This document shows positions 43,054 to 52,700 of a stretch of 64,000 nucleotides of DNA, one piece after another. Under the pieces are notes generated by a model, which was given only the letters and a program-made list of their open reading frames with translations, did not search any database and had not been told where the DNA came from. Origin of the DNA: SIG454 sp045646365. Lineage in GTDB: Bacteria > Bacillota > Clostridia > Monoglobales > Monoglobaceae. Made by a program: the position numbers and the translations under genes. Each line of letters starts with the position of its first letter. Positions within the stretch are counted from its first letter, which is position 1. The stretch is taken from NCBI GenBank assembly GCA_045646365.1, contig JAZRKP010000084.1, positions 117,955-181,954 on the forward strand. The letters are read 5' to 3'.

Positions 43054-45918
43054 TTAATTTTGTATATAAGGCACAAGCGGTCTTATATTGGTAAATCCAT
43101 CCCAGATGAATGCTTTTACTATATTACCTTCTGTAATATCATCAACAAGTTCTACGCTTACATTTTCAGTTCCTGTGAAGTTATCTTTTGTAACAAAATT
43201 TGTCTGAATAAGTCTTGGTATTATCTCGTTAGTATATTCAGCAATTATTAAAGTAAAGTTTGCAGATACTCCTGATGGATTTTTTGCTGTCACAGATGCA
43301 GTTTCTCCTTTAAGTGCGAAATCGCTGAATGCAAGCTCTCTTTTTTCATCAACCGTGAAATTTGCCACAAAGGCTTTTGCTCCGGTCACTGATATACTCA
43401 ATCTGTAAACACCGTTTTGCATTGGTGATGGGAGTGAAATCTCTACAGACTTCTTATCCGCACTTAATACTGCTGTTACATTTTCAAGAATCTGTCCGTT
43501 TGTATCAGGATCAATTTGAATATCCACATCAATTTCAGCATCGTTTCCGATTTCTTCTGCATATTCAACCTTAATCTTTTCAATTGAAGAATAAATTCCA
43601 TTTGAATAAATGCTGAATTCCTCGTTTGATGAATCAATTATTCTGATTGATTTAACTTCATTTGCCCCTACACTCGGATAAAGAATCTTTCCGTTGCTTA
43701 TTGAATAAGTAACCCCGTCGATAGTACCATGTTGAAGACTCTTTACATCAAATGGATTGTTTTCAGTTCCAAGATTTGCAGTTGTTAAAGTTCTTGAATC
43801 TACAAAGACACCGTTTACATATGTGCTTTCCTTTGCTAAAGCTTTATTTACTAAGACTGTAACATTATATGGTTTTCCTGCCTCAACGCCGCAATCAGCA
43901 GTTTTTTCATTATTCCAATTTTCAGTAGCAGGCCACCACCAACCGGATGGACCATTTCCGTGGGCACCCATAGAACCGTTGCCTTCAGTTCTTACCATAC
44001 TTATTTTGTTTCCATTTGTATTTTTAACATATATCTTATTTGCATTTAAATCAACGCTTGATGTTGTAACATCAAAGGTTACTGCATACTGGTCTGCTAA
44101 AGCACCTTCATATGTGAATACATCATTCTGTAATTCAGAAACTGTATACTGTGTTGCTTCATCATAACAAAAACCGTATTCAAAATTGTCTATATAATAA
44201 TAGCTATCTTCAGTCATACCATATCCACCATATTGATAAACACGAAGCATTTTCACCGGATCGGTGCTGGTATGTGAAAAATACACTGTTCCAACATTTA
44301 TTTCACTATAAACATTATTTGTATATGAACCCAAAAGATATGTTATCTCTCTTTTTGTATAATCCATAACAGCTGTTACTGTGTACCATTTTCCGGTCTC
44401 GATACCTGATACATATTTTATTTCCTTATATGTCGGTGAAGTTCCTATAGTTCTGTCACCTTGAATAGTAGTCCAGTCTACAGCAGTGTCAGCAGCATCC
44501 GGACTTATAACAACAAAATTACCGTTCTGGTCAAAATAATACGAACCAAGAGCTTTACCGTCAGCTGTCATCAACTGAAGGGTATCTGTTTTTACAAGGC
44601 TGTCAAAATAGAAATCCGCACTTACATATACTTTATCGCTGTAATTATAGTCTGCTAAATTAGTATTCCATCTTCCCAAATCCTTGTTATCAGTATTCGG
44701 ACCACCTGCAACAGTTGCACGCTTGAAAACTTTATTGGTTGATTCCTTAAAATTTACAAAGGTATTTCTTCCTGAATCAGTCTCTGAATTAAATTCATTC
44801 TTATAAATACTGTATGTATTATACTTGCTGTCTTTTGTCGGTGCTGTAAAGCAGACTGCATTATTACCGATTTTCTTTCCTGTTACGCTGACAAAATCTT
44901 CAGGAAAAACTACAGTTAATTCACTTCTGTCTGAAACAGCTTCATTTACAGGGATATACATCATATCTCCCATAATACTCGGTGTTCCTGTTTTGATAAC
45001 ATCACCGTTTAAATTTTTAACAGCTACATTTGAAAATGTATTTTCAGCAGAAATTGTTTCATTAAAATCAAGTGTGATGTTTGAATTTTCATACTTAACA
45101 TCTGTTACATAAAACTTGTCGTATGTTTCGCAGTATGAGCCTTTAAGGTTGTCAATATAAAGACACTCTGTTCCGTCATAAGTAAGGGGGTCGGCACCGC
45201 TCTTTAAACTAAGTCCTGATTTAGTTGAAGCAATATACACTTCCTGCGGTACGCCCTGAGCTGTAGCTATTTTTTCTCCTGAACCGCCTGTTATTGTCTG
45301 GGTAAGCATAAATTTACCGTTTACATACCAGTCTATAGTTGTGTCCATGTTGTTTGGATGGAAAACAGCTGTAATATTGCCCCATTCATTGGCTTTGTAA
45401 TCTGCAACCGTTTTAAATCCGATAGAACCGTTAAATGTAGCATCTTTTGCTAAGTTATATGGTGTCTGACCTGTTGTTGATAATATAATTTTGCCATTCT
45501 GGTCAAAATAAACATGTGCAAAATCATAATAAGTTGAAGAACCATCTTCTTTTTTCGTTACACCTTTAGTATTTCTGAACATCATCTTATAGATATGGTC
45601 AGTTTGAGGTGCCATATAATCAAAGCTAAGCATATAATCCTTTACCGTTGTGCCATCCGTTAATCCTGTTTTCTTTGCAAAAGTCTGCGAATCGGTTGGT
45701 GTAATTTTAAGCGCATTCTTATGAACGCTGTCACCTACCTGTGCATTTGACGAACATCCTCCGAAGGTTGTTCCATCATTAAAATCAACTAACAAAACGC
45801 CGTCCTCGGCAGTAAAGTCAACCACCGCACCTACGTTCAAGCTGGTAAATGCCATTGCAGCAATCATTAAAACTGCAAGCATTTTCTTAATGTTTTTTAA
45901 CATTTTCCCTGTTTTCAT
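43054..45918 (-). CDS. Secreted multi-sandwich protein, putative carbohydrate-binding
   Basis: A 954-residue exported protein without recognised catalytic motif. Domains in order: signal peptide, LamG/concanavalin-like domain (about 35-260, ending ECLYIDNLKGSYCE), Ig-like domain (LTVVFPEDFVSVTGKKIG), a second LamG-like domain (about 375-610, DSYYYIDNFEYGF), further sandwiches and the C-terminal FxWD module (VKAFIWDGFTNIRPLVPY). The first two domains are homologous to those of the SLH protein at 48689, but this one lacks SLH repeats and is probably released. A binding or scaffolding role is inferred. Confidence 0.65.
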   Translation of the reverse strand: MKTGKMLKNIKKMLAVLMIAAMAFTSLNVGAVVDFTAEDGVLLVDFNDGTTFGGCSSNAQVGDSVHKNALKITPTDSQTFAKKTGLTDGTTVKDYMLSFDYMAPQTDHIYKMMFRNTKGVTKKEDGSSTYYDFAHVYFDQNGKIILSTTGQTPYNLAKDATFNGSIGFKTVADYKANEWGNITAVFHPNNMDTTIDWYVNGKFMLTQTITGGSGEKIATAQGVPQEVYIASTKSGLSLKSGADPLTYDGTECLYIDNLKGSYCETYDKFYVTDVKYENSNITLDFNETISAENTFSNVAVKNLNGDVIKTGTPSIMGDMMYIPVNEAVSDRSELTVVFPEDFVSVTGKKIGNNAVCFTAPTKDSKYNTYSIYKNEFNSETDSGRNTFVNFKESTNKVFKRATVAGGPNTDNKDLGRWNTNLADYNYSDKVYVSADFYFDSLVKTDTLQLMTADGKALGSYYFDQNGNFVVISPDAADTAVDWTTIQGDRTIGTSPTYKEIKYVSGIETGKWYTVTAVMDYTKREITYLLGSYTNNVYSEINVGTVYFSHTSTDPVKMLRVYQYGGYGMTEDSYYYIDNFEYGFCYDEATQYTVSELQNDVFTYEGALADQYAVTFDVTTSSVDLNANKIYVKNTNGNKISMVRTEGNGSMGAHGNGPSGWWWPATENWNNEKTADCGVEAGKPYNVTVLVNKALAKESTYVNGVFVDSRTLTTANLGTENNPFDVKSLQHGTIDGVTYSISNGKILYPSVGANEVKSIRIIDSSNEEFSIYSNGIYSSIEKIKVEYAEEIGNDAEIDVDIQIDPDTNGQILENVTAVLSADKKSVEISLPSPMQNGVYRLSISVTGAKAFVANFTVDEKRELAFSDFALKGETASVTAKNPSGVSANFTLIIAEYTNEIIPRLIQTNFVTKDNFTGTENVSVELVDDITEGNIVKAFIWDGFTNIRPLVPYIQN

Positions 45919-46013
45919 TTTAGATTTCTCCTTTTAATTTAAATATTTATATTATCAGCATTTGCTGTAATATATGAAATTAATTTATTTCTGTTTCGAC
46001 AAAAGGTGCTATC

Positions 46014-48677
46014 TTATTTATAGTTATAAACAATTGCAAAGCTTCCGGCTCCGCCTCTTGTTACATATAAGATTTTTGAGCAGTCTTCGCCCGCACTCTT
46101 ATAATCCACTATATCATCAAAACTTCCGGTATATACTTTTTCTGTAAGTTCATTGTATACAATTACAATTTTACCGGATAAATCACCCGAATCAGTATAT
46201 TCGCCAAAATCCTTTGCGGACCACTGAACTATACTGTCTTTTTTATACACTACATTACCGTATGAAATCTGAAATTCGCTTCTGTAATTTCCGGAAGTTT
46301 TTGAGCCTTCATTATATAGAAGATGTCCGCTTGCGTTGTTTTCAAGCCAATGTGTGCTGTAAGAAGCCGGCATCTTCTTATCACAGTCAAAAACAACCTC
46401 AACCCCTATTGAATTTTCTGTTGATTTCATTACATTACCCTTAATGTCATATGTAAAAGCCAAGACATCGCCCTGTTCTACCCCGCTTAAATCTATCTCT
46501 GACGGTACATATACAGTTTTTGCAGATGAATTTTCAAAGCCTTCTACAATAGTTACAACCTCATCTTCATATAGACCTTCTTCAATTTTATCAACAATAA
46601 AAATCTTTTTGCTTGTTCCACTGCCTCCCATATCAGATGTAGCGTCATAATAAACTACAACGGCATCCGCAAATCCATTTAAGCTACTGTTTTTGTATGC
46701 ATCTGCAGTATAACTTTTATCATTTTTAAGACCTGCTGCTGCAGTTCCTAAATAAAAATTTTCTTCTATTGCGGTATTAAAGTCATTAGGTATATAAAAC
46801 ACAGGAGTTGATGTTTTCAGTATTGCTTTTCTGCCTAAATTATAACTGTTATACCAATGGGATTGACGCTCTTCTGTAAAAACTCTATACATTGAATTTG
46901 TGTCAGCTTCTTTAGTTGACACCCTACGCGTATCTATCTTATTAACTTTTTCGTCTTTTACACTATAACGTACAAGTTGACCTCTTATCTTCTCATCTTC
47001 ACCTATCAGCAATGATTCAATAATATCTCCATCGGATAATTTATATACATCCCCGTCAATTATAAGTTTCTTATCACAGGCCATTATCTTTATTTCTCCG
47101 CTTTGCGTAAGAATTTTTAATTCCATTTCATCTATGAAATCTTCATATGATGCCCCGATGATATATCCATATGTAAAAGAAGAGTTTAATTCATCTGTTA
47201 CTAATGCAATATTTCCAAAGTTGTCTAACATAAATGTGTATTCTCTTCCGACATTACAGAAGTTCTTAAATTCATTTACATATGTTTTATCAACACTATA
47301 CTCTGTGTCCCCAATAGTAACACGGAATTCATCATTTTTGTCCTTCATAGCTGTCAAAACACCTACAACAGACTGTTTTGATGTAATAACCTTTATATAC
47401 CTTTTATCTTTCGAGTAAGCCACAGAGAGAACCTGTCCTATTAAAAGCTCACCTTTTGTAATCTTATTTCCTAATTCATCCTGTATTATAACCGCATCAT
47501 AATCGCGACAGACAATAGTTTCTTTACTGTTTAGCTTATTATAAATTTTATCGCCTTCAATATCTATTCCAGATACAACAAAGTTTTTATAATCTTCTAT
47601 TAAAAGTACATCATAATCACCATTATTATCGCTGTCTTTTAAAGTGATACTACCTTTGTTGAGATTACTTAAAGCTGCCTCAACCCCACTACCGAGAATT
47701 GAACCATTGTAGATTATGACTGGATCATTCATAACAATCTTTGACAATCTTTTTGATTGTGCATCCTTATAATATGAGACTGTTTCATTTTCAAACCCTG
47801 CAAAAAGGGCAAATTCTATTTGAATTTCAGGCTTTTTTATATTTTTTGAAAATATATAAACTATATTTCCTCCATCACCATCTGTTTCCGATTCATAGAA
47901 AAAATCAACATAACTTCCAAGCTTTTCATATACATCAAGACTAACTGTATACTCTGTATCATCTATGAAAACTCTGTTTTCTTCTAAAGCCGGCATATTT
48001 TTTTCGGTGCTTCCGCCGTAAACCGCCCGAACTGTACCTTCACGACGGTATATATCCCAGTATTCTGTCAAAATCGTTTTGTCTGCATCAGCTTCAAACA
48101 TTATTTCAGTTGTGCCTACAACAGATTTTGTATACATAGGCGCACACAATGCTTCGTAAATCATCTTGCCAACTTCATTAATTGTTATTGCATTTGGATT
48201 TTTACAAACCAGATTAAACCCTGCACGCTCTGCCGCTTTGATATACCCCAGCGGCCAACCACCATGTTCAACAGCATAAGTTTCATAACCTGTTGCACAT
48301 ACAAGCATTTTCAAAGTTTCATTCTGTGTAATATAATTTCCGGGATTAAAAAGTCTGTTTTCAGGTATTGATATTATTCTTTGAGTTACTAATGCATTTA
48401 TCGCAGTTGCCGAAAAGCCTAAATGCTCAACATCTGTGAAATATCTTATTTCACTCTTCTGATTTTCATCTATTTTAAGCATTCTTGCAACATAAAGAGC
48501 CATCATTTCTCTTGTAACAATATCCTCTGGCTTATCAACATTCGTATTTATAATTCCAAGGGTATTTAAAAATTCAAGCTCATTTTGTGTATTTGTTGTC
48601 GCAAAAGCAGTCGGAATAACCAATACTCCAAAAAGAGATGCAAAAACAAGTAATATTGATATTATTCTTTTTATCAT
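46014..48677 (-). CDS. S-layer-anchored surface protein with N-terminal SLH and large unnamed beta-rich region
   Basis: About 887 residues; ATG at 48677 is preferred to the GTG at 48686 because AGGAG then lies 8 bp away. Signal peptide, then SLH repeats (about 30-185, TDVEHLGFSATAINALVTQR, FNPGNYITQNETLKMLVC). The remaining ~700 residues are beta-rich and homologous to the C-terminal region of the SLH protein at 13030 (SITLKDSDNNGDYDVLLIED; VVGVLTAMKDKNDEFRVTIG). No catalytic motif is seen. Its ribosome site overlaps the stop of the upstream SLH gene, so the pair is coupled. It lacks the discoidin domain of its relative. Confidence 0.7.
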   Translation of the reverse strand: MIKRIISILLVFASLFGVLVIPTAFATTNTQNELEFLNTLGIINTNVDKPEDIVTREMMALYVARMLKIDENQKSEIRYFTDVEHLGFSATAINALVTQRIISIPENRLFNPGNYITQNETLKMLVCATGYETYAVEHGGWPLGYIKAAERAGFNLVCKNPNAITINEVGKMIYEALCAPMYTKSVVGTTEIMFEADADKTILTEYWDIYRREGTVRAVYGGSTEKNMPALEENRVFIDDTEYTVSLDVYEKLGSYVDFFYESETDGDGGNIVYIFSKNIKKPEIQIEFALFAGFENETVSYYKDAQSKRLSKIVMNDPVIIYNGSILGSGVEAALSNLNKGSITLKDSDNNGDYDVLLIEDYKNFVVSGIDIEGDKIYNKLNSKETIVCRDYDAVIIQDELGNKITKGELLIGQVLSVAYSKDKRYIKVITSKQSVVGVLTAMKDKNDEFRVTIGDTEYSVDKTYVNEFKNFCNVGREYTFMLDNFGNIALVTDELNSSFTYGYIIGASYEDFIDEMELKILTQSGEIKIMACDKKLIIDGDVYKLSDGDIIESLLIGEDEKIRGQLVRYSVKDEKVNKIDTRRVSTKEADTNSMYRVFTEERQSHWYNSYNLGRKAILKTSTPVFYIPNDFNTAIEENFYLGTAAAGLKNDKSYTADAYKNSSLNGFADAVVVYYDATSDMGGSGTSKKIFIVDKIEEGLYEDEVVTIVEGFENSSAKTVYVPSEIDLSGVEQGDVLAFTYDIKGNVMKSTENSIGVEVVFDCDKKMPASYSTHWLENNASGHLLYNEGSKTSGNYRSEFQISYGNVVYKKDSIVQWSAKDFGEYTDSGDLSGKIVIVYNELTEKVYTGSFDDIVDYKSAGEDCSKILYVTRGGAGSFAIVYNYK

Positions 48678-48688
48678 ATTTATCACTC

Positions 48689-51600
48689 CTACATTTTAAT
48701 TATACTGTATATCATCTTCGCAACCTGGGCTCTGCTTGCGACATTCTTTGGTGAAAATTCGTTATTTCCTGTACCATTTATAATACCCGTATTGTATAAA
48801 TTTTTTACCGCTTCCTTTGCATAATCAGAAATCGCATCATCATCTGCAAATATATTCTCTTTTTCAGGTAAAAACTCAAATCCTGCGTTTAGCGCGGCAC
48901 GATATATCATAACTGACATATCTTCTCTCGTAACATAATCTGTCGCCCCAAGTATTTCTGCGCTGTAACCATTTACAATGCCATTTTTATAAGCACAGTC
49001 AACATACGGTTTTGCCCACTCCGAAACATCAGTAAAGCTGCTTTTTTCTGAATCATTCATACCATAATCAAATGCCAGAACAATCATTTTTACAAGCTCT
49101 TGTCTTGTAACATTGTCATTAGGACAAAAACGATATTCGCCTTTTCCATTCAATACCTGCTTTTCAGCTAAATAAACAATGGCCTCTTTTGCCCACTCTA
49201 CATTTTCTATATCTGAAAAGACAGGATATGGAATTTGCCCTTCTGTTTTATCCGTATTTTCTGGTTGGATTATCGAAAGGTCGACTGTCATATTACTTGG
49301 TTTGTTTGAGGACGAACCCCCACCAGAACCGCCTCCACCCGACCCTCCGGGGGATGAACCTGAGCTTGCTGAATTTGCTTTATCAAAAGCCTCCTTTAAA
49401 TCTTCAAAGCTTTTATACCTGTTATTCATTACTGCTCTGTAAGCACTGCTCTTGCCGTTGGCTCCTGTTCCAATCTTATCCGCAAAATACTTGATGATTT
49501 CTTCTGCATTGTCCTCACCATCAGGCTTTTCAACCACACTTAAAACAAATTCTTCCGTAAGGGCATCATAAAACTCTTTAAAGCTCTTATAATCTTTATT
49601 TTTCAAATTTTCAGTAACAATTTTTTGCAATTTTTCTGTTACATAATCTTTTTTATAAAAATCTTTAATTTCACTTTCAGAAAGCTTTAATATATCCTCC
49701 GTTTCAAAGAGATTTATATTTATCCCCTCATCTATGGCTACAATTTCCACAGCTTTGCTTATTATGCCGGCTGAAAGCTTTACATCTTCTTCATTTAAGG
49801 GTTTTTCCATTATGCTGTTATAAATAATCTCTGCAGCCTTTGATACATCAATATTATCAAAGCTTCCCTCATCTATAAACAATGCATATCTTTTATTTTT
49901 CAAAATCTCTGTTATTTTAGCTATTGCAACATCTTTTTCCAATTCTGCAGTTTTGTTGATTTCGCCTATTACATCTTTTGATTCATTTATATTTGTAAAG
50001 AGAACACTCTGTTCGCCGGTATTTCCTTCTTCATCTATCCAGCTCATAGTATAATAGCCAGAGAGTGCGTCATTTTCATTGTCCGGATCATCCTGCATTC
50101 TTGCACAAACCTTAAATTCCCCCGACTCATCAGACTTTATTATACCTTCATATATAACCTGGGAATTTCCGTTTACAGTTGCATAAACTAACTTTTCAGG
50201 TTCTGCAATGTCTTTATAATTTATACTCCACTCATCATCTGAAACTGTTTTTTCTCCTAATTCAACAAGAGGAAGAATCGGCATTCCGTTCTCATCTGTC
50301 ATAAAGGCTACAATATAGCCGTTTTCCATATCTCCCGATATAATTTCTGATTCATTGCTTTCATAAACACTCATTGCCGGTATTACTATCTCGGTCTTTT
50401 CAAAATCTGCCAAAACACCGTCATTAAAGCTTGCAAGCACTACTGTTCTTACAACATCGTCATCTGTTGTATTTAAAAAGTTCACTTTCACATCAATATC
50501 TGAGTTTGCCTCAACATCTGACAACTCTTCAACCTTTTCTCCTATACTGTTTTCAATATAGAATTTATCAACTATAAATTCACCATCCCCGGATGTTGTG
50601 AAGCTCGTCTCGTATCTTGGAATAACTCCATTATCGTTAGAAATGCCCTCTGCTATAATCTGATACTCACAACCCTTTTCCAGAAACTCACATATATCAA
50701 ATGTGAATACATTCTTATCATAATCAAAGCTTCCGTTTTCCCATAAAACTTCGCTTTCGCCATTTGTTATTTTTAAAGTGTCATAATCTACACTTGCCTC
50801 ATCTATTGGTGATGTGAAATATAAAGAACCCTTTATTATATTTACAGGAACGTCATCATCCTTACCACCATAAGTAATATTTTTCTTATCCTGCAAGCGG
50901 ACTTTTATCAGCTTATCCGCACTTTTAGGGTATCCAATGGTGAAATTATCAAGACAATATGCTCTGTTATCTTTATCTGTATTAACTGACAAACGAATCC
51001 CCTTAAATACTGTTGTATTTGCCGTTGTCGGAATAACTGCTGTTCCTGCCAAATCACCATCAAGATAATAAGCTACAGTTCTTTGCCCCTTATCAATTAA
51101 CGCAGTTACTGTTACCCATTCGCCAACTTCAATATCTGCATCAATTGCTACATGCTTTAAGTCGTATGTTTCACCGTTTTCTATATCAACATCTGAGGTA
51201 GACCATAACTCTCCTGCAGTTGCAGTATTCAGAAAAACGAAATTACCAAAGCTGTCTATAAAAAACATTCCAAGATTAGGATACAAATTAAAGTTTGAGG
51301 TTCTATGTTCTGTTTCTTTTTGTATATCAATGCTTACTAAAACCTTACTTTCGCTATCCGAATCCGTAAATCGAGTTGCCCCGTCTTCAAGTCTGACATA
51401 ATTCGAATTTGAAACCTGCTCAAATCTTAATACATTGCCTTCTGTTCCGTCTTTTTGTGTCTTTAAAACTGCAGAAATACCATTCAAGCAATCGACTGCA
51501 ATATTACTACTCCACGCTGATGTTGCCGCTCCAAGCTCTAATTCCTCAAAATCCCTAACTGCTATTGTTCTATCGAATTCAGGCATACCTGTTTTCCCTG

Positions 51601-52618
51601 ATTCAGGTACAAAATATACTTTTTCCGAGAAAAACTCCTTGCCTGATGCTGTTTTTATGTCCTCAGGAAACATTATAAAGTATTCTGTATCGTTTTCAAG
51701 CTCTTCTGAAATTTCTATATAGCATCTGTTAAACTCTGTTTCCACATTATCCGCTGAAATTTCACTGCCGTCTTCTGAGTTTACAATTCTCACTTCAGAT
51801 AAATAACTTTCCTCCGATAAAGGCTCCATCATATTAACCTTGATAATCCCATCGGAAGCATTAGCCTCCATAACCTGCGGAAAAACATAGTCCGAATCAG
51901 CATAAGAAACTATTAAGTTATCAATATACAAAGACTCATTTCCATCATATACAATATCTTCAGCACCAAAATTCTTGCCATCCTCTGTTGATGCAATATA
52001 GATTTTATTCAAAATTCCGCTTTCGCCTTTCATTTCACTATATGTAGTATTTGCAGATGCCACATACTGACCGTCTACATAATATTCTAAAGTTGTGTTC
52101 TCACCGTCAGGATTCACTAACATCAAAACATTATGCCAGTCTGTCCCATAGCCTCCCACTGCTTCGAAGTCTGTTCCGTTATAAGCTGACGGTTTTAAAT
52201 TCCACAAGCTCCAGCCATTTAAAGAAACTACTATATTATCATGAGAGTCTAATGACAGATGTGCAAAATCCTTGCCATTTGTATCACGAAACATTATTCT
52301 GAAAGGATGGTCCGTCTGCTGTGCCTTAAAGTCAAAGCTTATCATATAGCTTTTATTCTCAAGAGTAAATGAAGCTTCGGAATATGATAATGTGGGTGTC
52401 GGTAATATTTCTAAAACCTTACCGTGTCTTTCTTCTCCACTATCGGAATTTAGAGTTTTTCCTCCCGAACCAAATACCTTTCCCTGTTCAAATTCCTCAT
52501 ACCTTACCAATAAATCCTCACCAATTCCTGCCTTGGCAAATACATGCAAAGCCCCGCAGGTTGACATCATTGCCAATACAAGAATACTGCTTATTAGCTT
52601 TTTTGTTTTTTGAAACAT
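48689..52618 (-). CDS. Giant S-layer-anchored surface protein: LamG-like and Ig-like domains + helical region + C-terminal triple SLH
   Basis: A 1309-residue exported protein. Domains: signal peptide; LamG-like (about 35-240); Ig-like (FIMFPEDIKTASGKEF); second LamG-like (about 345-575, AYCLDNFTIGY); Ig-like; a module related to the FxWD type (YIVAFMTDENGMPILPLVEL); helical repeats (about 890-1090); a Gly/Ser linker (SPGGSGGGGSGGGSSS); three SLH domains (about 1130-1309). It would hold carbohydrate-binding domains far out on the S-layer. Overall order (sandwich, helical, SLH) matches the protein at 16185. Confidence 0.75.
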   Translation of the reverse strand: MFQKTKKLISSILVLAMMSTCGALHVFAKAGIGEDLLVRYEEFEQGKVFGSGGKTLNSDSGEERHGKVLEILPTPTLSYSEASFTLENKSYMISFDFKAQQTDHPFRIMFRDTNGKDFAHLSLDSHDNIVVSLNGWSLWNLKPSAYNGTDFEAVGGYGTDWHNVLMLVNPDGENTTLEYYVDGQYVASANTTYSEMKGESGILNKIYIASTEDGKNFGAEDIVYDGNESLYIDNLIVSYADSDYVFPQVMEANASDGIIKVNMMEPLSEESYLSEVRIVNSEDGSEISADNVETEFNRCYIEISEELENDTEYFIMFPEDIKTASGKEFFSEKVYFVPESGKTGMPEFDRTIAVRDFEELELGAATSAWSSNIAVDCLNGISAVLKTQKDGTEGNVLRFEQVSNSNYVRLEDGATRFTDSDSESKVLVSIDIQKETEHRTSNFNLYPNLGMFFIDSFGNFVFLNTATAGELWSTSDVDIENGETYDLKHVAIDADIEVGEWVTVTALIDKGQRTVAYYLDGDLAGTAVIPTTANTTVFKGIRLSVNTDKDNRAYCLDNFTIGYPKSADKLIKVRLQDKKNITYGGKDDDVPVNIIKGSLYFTSPIDEASVDYDTLKITNGESEVLWENGSFDYDKNVFTFDICEFLEKGCEYQIIAEGISNDNGVIPRYETSFTTSGDGEFIVDKFYIENSIGEKVEELSDVEANSDIDVKVNFLNTTDDDVVRTVVLASFNDGVLADFEKTEIVIPAMSVYESNESEIISGDMENGYIVAFMTDENGMPILPLVELGEKTVSDDEWSINYKDIAEPEKLVYATVNGNSQVIYEGIIKSDESGEFKVCARMQDDPDNENDALSGYYTMSWIDEEGNTGEQSVLFTNINESKDVIGEINKTAELEKDVAIAKITEILKNKRYALFIDEGSFDNIDVSKAAEIIYNSIMEKPLNEEDVKLSAGIISKAVEIVAIDEGININLFETEDILKLSESEIKDFYKKDYVTEKLQKIVTENLKNKDYKSFKEFYDALTEEFVLSVVEKPDGEDNAEEIIKYFADKIGTGANGKSSAYRAVMNNRYKSFEDLKEAFDKANSASSGSSPGGSGGGGSGGGSSSNKPSNMTVDLSIIQPENTDKTEGQIPYPVFSDIENVEWAKEAIVYLAEKQVLNGKGEYRFCPNDNVTRQELVKMIVLAFDYGMNDSEKSSFTDVSEWAKPYVDCAYKNGIVNGYSAEILGATDYVTREDMSVMIYRAALNAGFEFLPEKENIFADDDAISDYAKEAVKNLYNTGIINGTGNNEFSPKNVASRAQVAKMIYSIIKM

Positions 52619-52700
52619 ATTATCCTACCTTTCTCTATGTCAATATCCTTAAACAGATTTAAGTCGTTAACATAAACCAATTTTCTCAGCCTATCTTCTA

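Noticed and set aside
43060..44660. Plus-strand frames of 60-136 codons
   Set aside because: All are shadows of the secreted sandwich-domain gene on the minus strand.
49300..49375. CRISPR-like or simple-repeat DNA
   Set aside because: It is the Gly/Ser linker of the SLH protein, not regularly spaced repeats. No CRISPR array was seen anywhere.
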